Positions 52,392-60,836 of a stretch of DNA of 64,000 bases are shown piece after piece (the stretch's first letter is position 1; each line of letters begins with the position of its first letter). The notes under the pieces were generated by a model that did no database searches, was not told the origin of the DNA, and saw nothing but the letters and a program-made list of their open reading frames with translations. Made by a program: the position numbers and the translations under genes. Source of the stretch: Pseudolysinimonas_A sp049651805 (GTDB lineage Bacteria; Actinomycetota; Actinomycetes; Actinomycetales; Microbacteriaceae); contig NZ_JBASCU010000048.1 of assembly GCF_049651805.1 (NCBI RefSeq), positions 1 through 64,000 of the forward strand. The letters are read 5' to 3'.

Positions 52392-53471
52392 TCAGGCGAT
52401 CCGGCTGCCCGGACTCAGCCGACGCGCCGGCGTGCGGGTCGCTGAGATCGCGCCCACCAGTAGCGCGCCACCGAGCCCGAGGTGGATGGCGAGCCCGACG
52501 AACCAGCTCGGCGTCGAATCCCCGATGAGGTCGCGCGCCGACGGGCCTTGGCCGCTCCAGTTCGCCGGGTCGCACTCGTCCCAGCGGGGCTTCAGGTCGG
52601 GCGGCTGCTGGGCTCCGCGCACACTCAACTTGATGAACCCAAAGGCATCGACCGGGTTGTCGTAGGCGTCATAACTGGTCGGAGCCGCGTCCGCCATCAC
52701 GACGTACGGGTTCGCGGCGAGCAGCCACCACACGTAGTCGAAGCGCGGCGCGTTGAACTCGTAGGTCGAGACGAGGGTGCACTCGGCATCGCGGGGCAGC
52801 CCGGTGTCGGGGTCGTACTCGACCTCCTCGCCCTCGTACTGGCTCCAGTCGATCGAACGGTTCTCGGCGGTGACGGGCGTCTGAATCGCGGTGCCGGCGA
52901 TACCGAAGGCGATGAGAGTTCCGACGCTCAGCAGCGCGACGACGAGGTAGGTGACGACGACCGAAAACAACGGCCGCCGCACGAGGCCCGACAGGCCCAC
53001 GCCGATCGCCGACACGACGGCCAGTTCGGCGACGAGCACGGCGAGCGACGTCGCAACGGTGAGCGGCGGAACCTCGCTCAGCACGAACGAGTACACGATG
53101 AACGGCACCGCGGCGACGAGGAACGCGAGCGACGACAGCCACGCGGCGAGGAACTTGCCGAGCACGATCTGCGTCGTCGACACCAGGGTGACCTGCGTCG
53201 TGGCGAGGGTGCCGGCATCCCGATCGCCGTTGACGGCGTTGCCCGAGAGCGCGGGCGTCACCAGTGTCACGAGCAGCAGCACGAAGTAGACGACGATCGA
53301 GTAGAGCGCGCTGCCGGGCTCGGGGGCGTAGCTGAGCGACAGAGTCGCACCGATCGTGACGGCGAGCGTCAGCATCACGAACACGCCAAGCAGCACGTAC
53401 CAGGCCGACCCGCGCACCCGCTGCCGCAGCTCGATCGACGCGATCGTCCAGATTCCCGAGAGCGCGGTCAC
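52392..53471 (-). CDS. ABC-2-type exporter permease
   Basis: A 359-aa membrane protein with six or seven helices. The helix pair ELRQRVRGSAWYVLLGVFVM and SGNAVNGDRDAGTLATTQVTL (the ABC-2 'ERE'-like loop) mark it as a subunit of an ATP-driven exporter or of an ABC-type assembly factor. A large extracytoplasmic loop (about 205-315) contains two Cys (DAECTL, WDECDP). GTG 53471 overlaps the ATPase stop (GTGA), so the pair is coupled. Cargo unknown. Confidence 0.88.
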   Translation of the reverse strand: MTALSGIWTIASIELRQRVRGSAWYVLLGVFVMLTLAVTIGATLSLSYAPEPGSALYSIVVYFVLLLVTLVTPALSGNAVNGDRDAGTLATTQVTLVSTTQIVLGKFLAAWLSSLAFLVAAVPFIVYSFVLSEVPPLTVATSLAVLVAELAVVSAIGVGLSGLVRRPLFSVVVTYLVVALLSVGTLIAFGIAGTAIQTPVTAENRSIDWSQYEGEEVEYDPDTGLPRDAECTLVSTYEFNAPRFDYVWWLLAANPYVVMADAAPTSYDAYDNPVDAFGFIKLSVRGAQQPPDLKPRWDECDPANWSGQGPSARDLIGDSTPSWFVGLAIHLGLGGALLVGAISATRTPARRLSPGSRIA

Positions 53472-54391
53472 GATGGCGTCTCCGTCGACAACCCCAAGAA
53501 GGTTTGTTCGAGGTCGCCCACCGCGGGTGCGAATGCGATCACCGGAACACCATCGGCGACGAGTCGAGCCAGAAGTCCGGCGGCGGCCCGGTCGTCTTTC
53601 GGAGCGACGATCGCATCTGCTCCGTCCCAGCGAGCCGCCTCCGCCCCGAGCGCCGTGCGCAGCGCCTCGGCGTCGAGCGAGCGGATGCGCCACTCGCGTC
53701 CCGCGGCGCGTGCGGCCGCGATCCGCTCGGCGCTCGCCGTGGTGCCCTCCTCAAGGTAGACCGCGGCATCCGCCATCTCCTCCAGTTCGGCGAGCACGTG
53801 ACTGGAGACCAGAATCGTGCGACCGCCGTCGGCGAGCTGGCGCAGCAGTTTGCGGAGTGCGACGCGCGCGGCCGGGTCGAGCCCCGACGCGGGTTCGTCG
53901 AGCAGCAGCACCTCGGGAGCGTGCACGAGAGCGCGGGCCAGGCTGAGACGCTGCTTCTGCCCGCGCGACAGCACACGGGTCGGGCGGTCGGCCAGGGGCA
54001 CGAGGTCGACGAGTTCGATCAGCTCGGCGGCACGGTCGGCGGCTGCGGCCTTCGGGATGCCGTAGAGCCGACCGGTCAGTTCGAGCGTCGCCCGCACCGT
54101 GAGGGCCGCCCACGCACCGAGCACGTCCGGCATCCAACCGATGACCCGCCGTACGGCCAGCGGATCGGACACCGGGTCGTGGCCGGCGATGCGGATCTCG
54201 CCGTGCTCTGGCTCGAGAAGGGTCGCGAGCATGAGCAGCAGCGTCGTCTTGCCGGAACCGTTCGGCCCGATCAGCGCCGTGATCTCGCCGGGGCGGGCTT
54301 CGAACGACACATCGCGCACCGCCTGCACGGGCCCGAACGACCGCGCGAGCCCGGTCGCGACGATTCCCGATCCTGAGGACCCCTCGGCCAT
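53468..54391 (-). CDS. ABC transporter ATP-binding protein (exporter type)
   Basis: A 307-aa ATPase. Walker A IGPNGSGKTTLL near 40, signature VLSRGQKQRLSLARAL, Walker B VLLLDEPASGLDP and the switch His in SSHVLAELEEM are intact; the signature reads LSRGQ rather than LSGGQ. It pairs with the downstream permease. ATG 54391 is 5 nt after TAGGGT (54402-54397, minus strand), giving leaderless spacing; longer frames upstream are not supported. Confidence 0.92.
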   Translation of the reverse strand: MAEGSSGSGIVATGLARSFGPVQAVRDVSFEARPGEITALIGPNGSGKTTLLLMLATLLEPEHGEIRIAGHDPVSDPLAVRRVIGWMPDVLGAWAALTVRATLELTGRLYGIPKAAAADRAAELIELVDLVPLADRPTRVLSRGQKQRLSLARALVHAPEVLLLDEPASGLDPAARVALRKLLRQLADGGRTILVSSHVLAELEEMADAAVYLEEGTTASAERIAAARAAGREWRIRSLDAEALRTALGAEAARWDGADAIVAPKDDRAAAGLLARLVADGVPVIAFAPAVGDLEQTFLGLSTETPS

Positions 54392-54465
54392 GCCTGACCC
54401 TAACACCGGCCGCCCGGACCGCAACGCTTGCCGCCCCGGTCGCCGACGCGATAGTAATGGGCCTG

Positions 54466-54519
54466 ATGCCCCCGACGTTCGACCTCCCCGACTGGCGCAC
54501 CCTCGGTGCAGTCTCGTGA
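54466..54519 (+). CDS. Possible 17-aa leader peptide
   Basis: ATG 54466 opens MPPTFDLPDWRTLGAVS, whose TGA overlaps GTG 54516 of the next gene (GTGA). A TAGTAAT -10-like box stands about 8 nt before the ATG. Translational coupling of a short peptide to the membrane protein gene is suggested, but the reading could be accidental. Confidence 0.3.
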   Translation: MPPTFDLPDWRTLGAVS

Positions 54520-55094
54520 CCGCTATCCCCGCGCCCCTGCTCAGTCGCCAGGTCGGCGTCTTCGTCGTCGTGCTCTCGGTGCTCACCGCGGTCGCACTCA
54601 CGGTGCTGCTTCCACTCGGCTTCTGGCCGTTCGTCGGCACCGTCGTTCTCGCCGCGATCCACAGCGCCTTCCTGGCCCTTGCGGTGCTGCTCATCGGTCG
54701 CACTGGACTCGCGGGCCGTCACTCGTTCGCACCGGTCGCCGCCACGTTCGGCAGCGCCTCAGTGCTGCTGCTCGTCGCGCTCGCTGAAATCGCGCTCGTC
54801 GTCGTCGCGGGGGTCGTGCCCGGTCCTCCGCCGGCCTGGTTCGGGTCTGCGGCAGGTGCCCTCGCCGCAGCCACAGGCCTGACGCTCGCCCTCTTCGGGA
54901 TTGCTGTCGCGCGGGCCGCCGTGGTGCGGCCGGGCGCGCGCATCCTGCCGCTCGTCGGGGGGCTCGCGGTGCTCGTCGCCGCGGTCGCGCTGTTCCTTTA
55001 TCCCGACGGCGCCGGGCGGCTCGCGATCGCCGTCGCCTCCCTGCTGCTCGGTGGGATCGGCGTGACGCTGTTCACGCCGCGCACGCTGCGGTAG
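54516..55094 (+). CDS. Small polytopic membrane protein, unknown function
   Basis: A 192-aa protein with five or six hydrophobic helices and short basic loops (LIGRTGLAGRHSF, VARAAVVRPGAR), beginning LLSRQVGVFVVVLSVLTAVA. No known motif. It is divergent from the ABC exporter pair, 125 bp away, and precedes the hexapeptide-repeat protein by 34 bp. Confidence 0.7.
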   Translation: MTAIPAPLLSRQVGVFVVVLSVLTAVALTVLLPLGFWPFVGTVVLAAIHSAFLALAVLLIGRTGLAGRHSFAPVAATFGSASVLLLVALAEIALVVVAGVVPGPPPAWFGSAAGALAAATGLTLALFGIAVARAAVVRPGARILPLVGGLAVLVAAVALFLYPDGAGRLAIAVASLLLGGIGVTLFTPRTLR

Positions 55095-55116
55095 CCCACG
55101 GCGTGGGGCGTCGGCG

Positions 55117-55122
55117 TAGAGT
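55117..55122 (+). promoter_or_regulatory. -10 box (TAGAGT) of the gene at 55129
   Basis: TAGAGT ends 6 nt before the ATG; leaderless pattern. Confidence 0.45.
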
Positions 55123-55128
55123 CGGCGC

Positions 55129-55761
55129 ATGCTGGTGGAGCACCTCGGACAGAGCCCGCGCATCCATCCCGAGGCCGTCGTCGCACCCGGTGCCGTGGTC
55201 AGCGGAGACGTGACGATCGGCGCCGACTGTCAGGTGCTGCACGGTGCCGTCATCAGCGCCGAAGGCGGGCCGATCGTGCTCGGGGAGCACGTCATCGTGA
55301 TGGAGAACGCGGTGCTGCGCGCGTCGTCCTCCGACCCGCTCCGCATCGGCGACCACTGCCTCGTCGGGCCGCTCGCCTCCATCTCGGGCGCCCGCGTCGG
55401 CGACGAGGTGTTCATCGCGACCGGCGCCCGCATCTTCAACGGCGCCGTGATCGGTGACCGCAGCGAGGTGCGCATCAACGCCGTCGTGCACCTGCGCACC
55501 GAGCTGCCGCCCGAGTCGGTCGTGCCGATCGGCTGGGTGGCCGTCGGGTCGCCGGTCGAGATGTTCTCGCCCGACAAGCACGAAGAGATCTGGGCGCGGC
55601 AGCTGCAACTCGACTTCCCCGGCTACGTGTTCGGGCTCGACCGCGACACCCCCGACCTCATGGTGCAACTCACCGAGCGTTACGCGAGACACCTCTCCCG
55701 GCACGCGGACGACCGACCCGCCAACCCGGAGTCAGGCCCGGATGACAGCGGGGCCGCCTAG
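55129..55761 (+). CDS. Left-handed beta-helix (gamma-carbonic anhydrase/PaaY-like) protein
   Basis: A 210-aa protein made of hexapeptide repeats (VVAPGAVVSGDVTIGADCQV, GEHVIVMENAVLRAS, GARVGDEVFIATGARIF), followed by a helical tail. The fold is shared by gamma-carbonic anhydrases and acyltransferases; His residues (HGAVI, GDHCLVG, VHLRTE) could bind metal, but the classical triad is not certain. Its end overlaps the convergent vapC gene by 30 bp. Function beyond the fold is not assignable. Confidence 0.85.
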   Translation: MLVEHLGQSPRIHPEAVVAPGAVVSGDVTIGADCQVLHGAVISAEGGPIVLGEHVIVMENAVLRASSSDPLRIGDHCLVGPLASISGARVGDEVFIATGARIFNGAVIGDRSEVRINAVVHLRTELPPESVVPIGWVAVGSPVEMFSPDKHEEIWARQLQLDFPGYVFGLDRDTPDLMVQLTERYARHLSRHADDRPANPESGPDDSGAA

Positions 55762-56130
55762 GTCTTCCAGCTGGGTGAAGTCGGCATCCTGTGTCACGAT
55801 CGGCAGCCCGTTGGCCAGAGCAATGGCTGCGATCCACAGGTCGTTGACATTGATCCGTCGTTGCGCTTCGGCGACCCGGTAGCGCAGTCGGGACCATTCC
55901 GTGGCGGCGTCGGCATTGATGGGAAGCAGATCGAAGCCGCTGATCCCGTCAAGAGTCGCCATTCGGCGGGCACGGGTTTCGGTGTCACGGGCGGCGTAAA
56001 CGCCGAGTTGGAGTTCCGCGAGGGTCACGACGCTCACCGACACCTCATCGGGCAGCGCGGTGCTGCTCTCGAGCCTGTGTTGCTGGCGAGCGATCAGCAC
56101 ACTCGTATCGAGTAGGCCATACGTCGTCAC
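55732..56130 (-). CDS. vapC: PIN-domain ribonuclease toxin (VapC)
   Basis: A 132-aa PIN-domain protein. The acidic catalytic residues are present: Asp8 in LLDTSVLIA, Glu in VVTLAELQLG, Asp in VNDLWIAAIA and Asp in IVTQDADFTQL. VapC toxins cleave tRNA or rRNA when freed from VapB. Its GTG overlaps the antitoxin stop (GTGA), the standard antitoxin-first order. Confidence 0.92.
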   Translation of the reverse strand: MTTYGLLDTSVLIARQQHRLESSTALPDEVSVSVVTLAELQLGVYAARDTETRARRMATLDGISGFDLLPINADAATEWSRLRYRVAEAQRRINVNDLWIAAIALANGLPIVTQDADFTQLEDLGGPAVIRA

Positions 56131-56381
56131 GGGAGCGGGTCCAGGTCGTCGGTGGTGTCACCAGCGAGACGCGCCAGATCGTCGCGCAGTCCCGGGTCGC
56201 TCAGCCGCACCCCGCGCAAGAACTCCTGCGTGGGGATCGAGCGGCGGCGTCCGCGTCGGAGGGGACTGAGGGTGGCGACCTCGACGCCGTTCACGGTGAT
56301 CGTGACCCGCTCCCCGCCCTCGACGCGACGCAGCACCTCGGCGGTGCGGTTGCGAAGGTCGCGCACCGGAATCGTCGTCAT
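56127..56381 (-). CDS. vapB: Phd/YefM-type antitoxin (VapB)
   Basis: An 84-aa antitoxin with the N-terminal Phd/YefM DNA-binding fold (IPVRDLRNRTAEVLRRVEGG, ERVTITVNGVEVATLSPL), then a flexible toxin-binding tail rich in Asp/Leu. ATG 56381 is chosen over ATG 56399 because a near-consensus TACAAT box lies 7 nt before it, which would fall inside the longer version. It should neutralise VapC and repress the operon via the direct repeats directly upstream. Confidence 0.88.
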   Translation of the reverse strand: MTTIPVRDLRNRTAEVLRRVEGGERVTITVNGVEVATLSPLRRGRRRSIPTQEFLRGVRLSDPGLRDDLARLAGDTTDDLDPLP

Positions 56382-56388
56382 GTCCTCG

Positions 56389-56417
56389 ATTGTAGCCATG
56401 CGTAGCCATGCGTAGCC
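56389..56417 (-). promoter_or_regulatory. vapBC promoter: TACAAT -10 box plus tandem GTAGCCATGC repeats
   Basis: On the minus strand TACAAT (56394-56389) precedes the ATG by 7 nt. GTAGCCATGC occurs at 56392-56401 and 56402-56411, with a partial third copy to 56417. The repeats overlap the -10 box and are a likely autoregulatory operator. Confidence 0.55.
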
Positions 56418-56486
56418 GAACGTCGCGGTTGTGGCTCGGAATCGCCTGCGCGCCCGGTCGAGTGACGCGCGGGTGAAGATGGGCAG

Positions 56487-57026
56487 ATGACCCTGCCCGC
56501 CTTCATCGCGCCGCCCCGCCGCATCCCGCTGCCGCTGCGGCTCGGACTCTGGATCGCGAAGCGCGCGTCGGGCGAGGACACCTTGGTTGCGCGACTGCTC
56601 ACCTGGTACCCGAAGGCGGCTGTCGGTGCGGGTGTGATGGAGGCGCTCGTCGCCCACGACGTCGGACGGGTCGACGAGCGGATGCTCAAACTCGTGCGCA
56701 CGACGGTGTCGTCGGTCGTCGACTGCCCGTTCTGTGTCGGGTTCAACGGGCACGACTGGCAGAAGCACCTCACCGGCGAGGAGCTCGAGGTGGTGCAGGG
56801 TCGGCGGGAGGCCTCCGACGTCGCGAGCTTTGACGACGCCGAGCGACTCGCCATCGAGTACGCCCGCGTGCTCTCGGCCACCCCGATCGCCGTGCCGCGC
56901 GAGATGGGGGAGCGGCTCACGGAGCACTTCACCGAGCGGGAGATCGTGGTGCTCGCGACGACGGTCGCTCAGGTCGGGTACTGGGCGCGAGTGGCGCAGG
57001 GCCTCGGCTGCCCGGCCCTCGGCTGA
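56487..57026 (+). CDS. Carboxymuconolactone decarboxylase/AhpD-like family protein
   Basis: A 179-aa all-helical protein. The family core with a redox-active CxxC is VVDCPFCVGFNGHDW (His shortly after), as in AhpD-type disulfide reductases; the decarboxylase branch lacks this pair. It may reduce peroxides or thiols. It is located between vapBC (divergent) and hisS; ATG 56487 follows GATGGGCAG. No partner peroxidase is nearby. Confidence 0.88.
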   Translation: MTLPAFIAPPRRIPLPLRLGLWIAKRASGEDTLVARLLTWYPKAAVGAGVMEALVAHDVGRVDERMLKLVRTTVSSVVDCPFCVGFNGHDWQKHLTGEELEVVQGRREASDVASFDDAERLAIEYARVLSATPIAVPREMGERLTEHFTEREIVVLATTVAQVGYWARVAQGLGCPALG

Positions 57027-57063
57027 CTCCCCGGTGACGCGGAGACTGGCAGACTGGGTGCCC

Positions 57064-58353
57064 GTGGCACAGCAGGTCAATCCTCCGCGCGGGATGCGCG
57101 ACTTCCTCCCCGCCGAGAAGGCGCGCCGGGAGCGGATCCTCGCCGCCATCCGCGACGTGTACCGCACGCACGGCTTCGACGAGATCGAGACCCCCGTCGC
57201 CGAAGACAGCGACCGGCTGTTCGCCGGCCTCGGCGGCGACAACGAGAAGCTCGCCTACAGCCTCCTGAAGCGCGGGCTCACCCGGGATGATCTCCAGGCG
57301 GCGCAGGAGCCGCTCGACCTCTCCGACCTCGGCCTGCGCTTCGACCTCACGGTGCCGCTCGCCCGCTTCTACGCGACCCACCGCGCTGAGCTGCCGACGG
57401 TGTTCCGCAGCATCCAGATCGCCCCGGTGTGGCGGGCCGAGCGTCCGCAGAAGGGTCGTTACCGGCAGTTCGTGCAGTGCGACATCGACGTGCTCGGTGA
57501 GCCCGGTCCGCGCGCCGAGGCCGAGCTTCTCGTCGCCACGCTCGACGCTCTCGATGCCCTCGGTCTCGAGGACGGCTTCATCCGGGTCAACGACCGCCGG
57601 CTGTTGACCGGGATGCTCGCGACCCTCGGCTTTGCCGCCCACGAGTATGACGGCGCGCTCATCACGATCGACAAGCTCGACAAGATCGCCCAGGATGGCG
57701 TGCTCGCCGAACTGCGCAAGCGCGGCTACACGGCAGCGGCGGTGGATGCGCTCGAGGCGTTATTCCGGCGCCCGACGGTCCTGCCGTTCGGTGAGGCCGC
57801 CATCCGTCGGGCGCTGCCCGAGAACCCGGATGCCGACGCGCTCGCGGGGCTCGTCGCGATCGGCGAGGCGGTGGCAGCCGCTCGGGCATCTGACACCGAG
57901 GTGCTACGGTTCGACCCGTTCCTCGTGCGCGGCATGGGGTACTACACCGGCCCGATCTTCGAGCTCGCGCACCCGAGCGTCGAGTACTCGCTCGGCGGCG
58001 GCGGTCGCTACGACGGGATGATCGGGCGTTTCCTCGGCACCGATGTGCCGGCGACCGGCTTCTCGCTCGGCTTCGAGCGGCTCGTCGAACTCGTCGACCT
58101 GCCGGTGGGGGAGGGATCGGAGGCGATCGCGCTGCTGCACGACGCCGACGTCGACCTCGCTCAGCTGCTGACCCTCAAAGCCGAACTCATCGCGACCGGG
58201 GCGCGCGTGCGGCTCGTCGCGCGCCCGAAGAACGTCAAGCCGACTCTCGACGCGCTCGCGGCCGAAGGCTTCACAAGTTTCGCGTTCGTCGACGCCTCGA
58301 CGACCCTGGCATCCCTCTCACTGCGTTCTCTCACCGAATCCGCGTCGTCCTAA
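57064..58353 (+). CDS. hisS: Histidyl-tRNA synthetase
   Basis: A 429-aa class II synthetase. Motif 1 region RFDLTVPLARFYAT, motif 2 IQIAPVWRAERPQKGRYRQF and motif 3-like GGGGRYDGMIGRF are present, along with the His-A loop. The N-terminus QQVNPPRGMRDFLP is typical. GTG 57064 stands 8 nt after CAGACT; GTG 57058 is an in-frame alternative. The following gene is eno, after a short region with TAAGCT. Confidence 0.97.
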   Translation: MAQQVNPPRGMRDFLPAEKARRERILAAIRDVYRTHGFDEIETPVAEDSDRLFAGLGGDNEKLAYSLLKRGLTRDDLQAAQEPLDLSDLGLRFDLTVPLARFYATHRAELPTVFRSIQIAPVWRAERPQKGRYRQFVQCDIDVLGEPGPRAEAELLVATLDALDALGLEDGFIRVNDRRLLTGMLATLGFAAHEYDGALITIDKLDKIAQDGVLAELRKRGYTAAAVDALEALFRRPTVLPFGEAAIRRALPENPDADALAGLVAIGEAVAAARASDTEVLRFDPFLVRGMGYYTGPIFELAHPSVEYSLGGGGRYDGMIGRFLGTDVPATGFSLGFERLVELVDLPVGEGSEAIALLHDADVDLAQLLTLKAELIATGARVRLVARPKNVKPTLDALAAEGFTSFAFVDASTTLASLSLRSLTESASS

Positions 58354-58406
58354 GCTCGACTCAGGGGCTACGCCACCAGACCCCACACCCTGATCAAAGG
58401 AAAACC

Positions 58407-59684
58407 ATGTCTGCCATCGAAGCCGTCGGCGCCCGCGAAATCCTCGACTCCCGGGGCAACCCGACGGTCGAGGTCGAGGTGCTGCTCGACGACGGAACCG
58501 TCTCGCGCGCCGCCGTTCCCTCGGGGGCGTCGACCGGAGCGTTCGAGGCGTACGAGCTGCGCGACGGCGACGAGAACCGCTACGGCGGCAAGGGCGTGCT
58601 CAAGGCCGTCGCCGGGGTGCTCGACGTGCTCGGCCCGGCCATCGAAGGCTTCGACGCCGCCGACCAGCGGCTCGTGGATGCCGAACTGATCGCCGCCGAC
58701 GGCACCGACAACAAGAGCAAGGTCGGGGCGAACGCCATCCTCGGTGTCTCGCTCGCGGTCGCGAAGGCCGCCGCCGACTCGGCCGACCTGCCGCTGTTCC
58801 GCTACCTCGGCGGACCCAACGCGCACACCCTGCCGGTGCCGCTGATGAACATCATCAACGGTGGCGCGCACGCCGACACCGCGCTCGACATCCAGGAGTT
58901 CATGGTGCTGCCGGTGGGCGCCGACACCTTCGCGGATGCCCTCCGCTGGGGCGCCGAGGTCTACCACGCGCTCAAGTCGGGCCTGAAGAAGAAGGGCCAG
59001 TCGACCGGCCTCGGCGACGAGGGCGGCTTTGCCCCCGACCTGCCTGGTGCTCGTGCCGCGCTCGACTTCATCCTCGAAGCCATCGGAACCGCCGGCTTCT
59101 CGGCGGGTAAGGACTTCCTTCTCGGGCTCGACGTCGCCGCGACCGAGTTCTTCGCCGACGGCGTCTACTCCTTCGAGAAGCAGAAGTTGTCGGGCGAGCA
59201 GCTCACCGAGTTCTGGGCCGGGCTCGTCGCCGACTACCCGCTCGCGTCGATCGAAGACCCGCTGGCCGAAGACGACTGGGACGGCTACGTGCACCTCACG
59301 CAGGCCCTCGGCGACAAGGTGCAGATCGTCGGCGACGACCTGTTCGTCACCAACCCGGTGCGCCTGCAGAAGGGCCTCGACCTCGGTGTCGCCAACTCGA
59401 TCCTGGTCAAGGTCAACCAGATCGGAACCCTCACCGAGACCCTGGATGCCGTGTCGCTCGCCCAGCGCGCGGGCTACACCGCCATCCTCTCCCACCGTTC
59501 GGGCGAGACCGAAGACACCACGATCGCCGACCTGGCTGTGGCGACCGACTCGGGTCAGATCAAGACCGGAGCCCCGGCCCGCTCCGACCGCGTGGCGAAG
59601 TACAACCAGTTGCTGCGCATCGAGGAAGAACTGGGCGACGCCGCCGTCTACGCCGGCCGCTCGGCCTTCCCCCGCGCGAAGTAG
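58407..59684 (+). CDS. eno: Enolase
   Basis: A 425-aa glycolytic enolase. SRGNPTVEVEV, the catalytic loop GASTGAFEA, GDEGGFAPDL and the C-terminal LSHRSGETEDT are intact. AAAGGAAAACC gives a clear ribosome binding site before ATG 58407. It heads the conserved actinobacterial order eno-ftsB-DUF501-subtilase, separated here from ftsB by a double-hairpin repeat. Confidence 0.98.
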   Translation: MSAIEAVGAREILDSRGNPTVEVEVLLDDGTVSRAAVPSGASTGAFEAYELRDGDENRYGGKGVLKAVAGVLDVLGPAIEGFDAADQRLVDAELIAADGTDNKSKVGANAILGVSLAVAKAAADSADLPLFRYLGGPNAHTLPVPLMNIINGGAHADTALDIQEFMVLPVGADTFADALRWGAEVYHALKSGLKKKGQSTGLGDEGGFAPDLPGARAALDFILEAIGTAGFSAGKDFLLGLDVAATEFFADGVYSFEKQKLSGEQLTEFWAGLVADYPLASIEDPLAEDDWDGYVHLTQALGDKVQIVGDDLFVTNPVRLQKGLDLGVANSILVKVNQIGTLTETLDAVSLAQRAGYTAILSHRSGETEDTTIADLAVATDSGQIKTGAPARSDRVAKYNQLLRIEEELGDAAVYAGRSAFPRAK

Positions 59685-59691
59685 TCCCCAT

Positions 59692-59791
59692 CTCGGCGGT
59701 CGAGTAGCGCCCGCAGGGCGCGTGTCGAGACCCGTGTCGAGACGCCCGCCCTGGTCTCGACACGCCGCTGCGCGGCTACTCGACCACCGAG
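59692..59791. repeat. Double-hairpin REP-like repeat (copy 7) between eno and ftsB
   Basis: Left half CTCGGCGGTCGAGTAGCGCCCGCAGGGCGCGTGTCGAGACC with a partial second GTGTCGAGAC; right half GGTCTCGACACGCCGCTGCGCGGCTACTCGACCACCGAG. Located 8 nt after the eno stop and 5 nt before the ftsB -10 box, so it can end eno transcription. Confidence 0.9.
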
Positions 59792-59808
59792 ACGCTTAAC
59801 CTGGACGC

Positions 59809-60321
59809 ATGGCCCGAGCACAGCGACCCATCCGGGAGCGCACGCGCACGGTGCCGGTGGCGATGGCTGAGGAGCCGCGCGCGGCCGCGTGGCTGCGTGA
59901 CTTCCGGCTGTCGGGGTTCACCTTGTCGATGCTGCTGCTCATCGTGGCGGCGCTCGTCGTGCTGGCGCCGAGCCTCAAGACCTTCGTCGAGCAGCGGCAG
60001 CAGATCGCCGCGCTCGAGCAGCAGGTCGCTGACGCCCAGGCGGATGTCGACGACATCACGGCCGAGATCGACCGGTGGAGCGACCCGGCGTACATCGAGG
60101 CGCAGGCGCGCGACCGCCTCTACTACGTGTATCCGGGCGACATCACCTTCCTGGTGATCGGCAACGACGACGCCGGCCTCGACGAGGGTGGGCTGCCGAT
60201 CAGCGACGAGATCCAGACGACCCAGGTCGACTGGGTGCGTGCGCTGCTCTCCACCGTCTACCAGGCGGGGCTGACGGATGCGACTCCCGACCAGCTCGAG
60301 AGCCCGCAGCAGGGCGGCTGA
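59809..60321 (+). CDS. ftsB: FtsB/DivIC-type septum formation initiator
   Basis: A 170-aa bitopic division protein: basic cytoplasmic part, one membrane helix (about 38-58, LSMLLLIVAALVVLAPSL) and a coiled coil (QQIAALEQQVADAQADVDDI) followed by the conserved ARDRLYYVYPGD. It joins FtsL and FtsQ in the divisome. A TTAACC box lies 7 nt before the ATG. The stop overlaps the ATG of the DUF501 gene (TGATG). Confidence 0.9.
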   Translation: MARAQRPIRERTRTVPVAMAEEPRAAAWLRDFRLSGFTLSMLLLIVAALVVLAPSLKTFVEQRQQIAALEQQVADAQADVDDITAEIDRWSDPAYIEAQARDRLYYVYPGDITFLVIGNDDAGLDEGGLPISDEIQTTQVDWVRALLSTVYQAGLTDATPDQLESPQQGG

Positions 60322-60836
60322 TGCGTCGGCCATTCACCGAGCCGACCGCCGCCGAGATCGCCGTCGTCTCCACGCAGATCGGTCGCCCCGCCCGCGGGGT
60401 GATCGGCATCGCCGCTCGCTGCGTGTGCGGTAACCCGACGGTCGTGGCGACCGCCCCGCGACTTCCCGACGGTACGCCGTTCCCGACCCTCTATTACCTC
60501 ACGCATCCGGCGGCGACGGCCGCGATCTCCACCCTCGAAGCCACCGGGGTGATGGCCGAGCTGGCGGCCGATCTTCACGACGAGGCGGTGGCCGCCGCCT
60601 ACCGTGAGGCCCACCTGAGCTACCTCACCGACCGCGACACGATCGAGGTCGTCGACGAGATCGCCGGCTTCTCGGCGGGCGGGATGCCGGACCGGGTGAA
60701 ATGCCTGCACGCTCTCGCCGGGCACTCGCTCGCGGCGGGCCCCGGGGTCAACCCCATCGGCGACCGCGCTCTCGAACGGTGCGCCTGGTCGCCGACGCGC
60801 TGCGAATGCGCGGAACCGGGAGCCGCGGCCGGATGA
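60321..60836 (+). CDS. DUF501 protein
   Basis: A 171-aa protein of the actinobacterial DUF501 family, with RCVCGNPTVVATAPRLPDG, LYYLTHP and a Cys-containing end (VKCLHALAGHSLAAGPG, RCAWSPTRCEC). Five Cys and several His suggest metal binding, but the function is unknown. It is coupled to ftsB and to the following protease (ATGA). Confidence 0.9.
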   Translation: MRRPFTEPTAAEIAVVSTQIGRPARGVIGIAARCVCGNPTVVATAPRLPDGTPFPTLYYLTHPAATAAISTLEATGVMAELAADLHDEAVAAAYREAHLSYLTDRDTIEVVDEIAGFSAGGMPDRVKCLHALAGHSLAAGPGVNPIGDRALERCAWSPTRCECAEPGAAAG

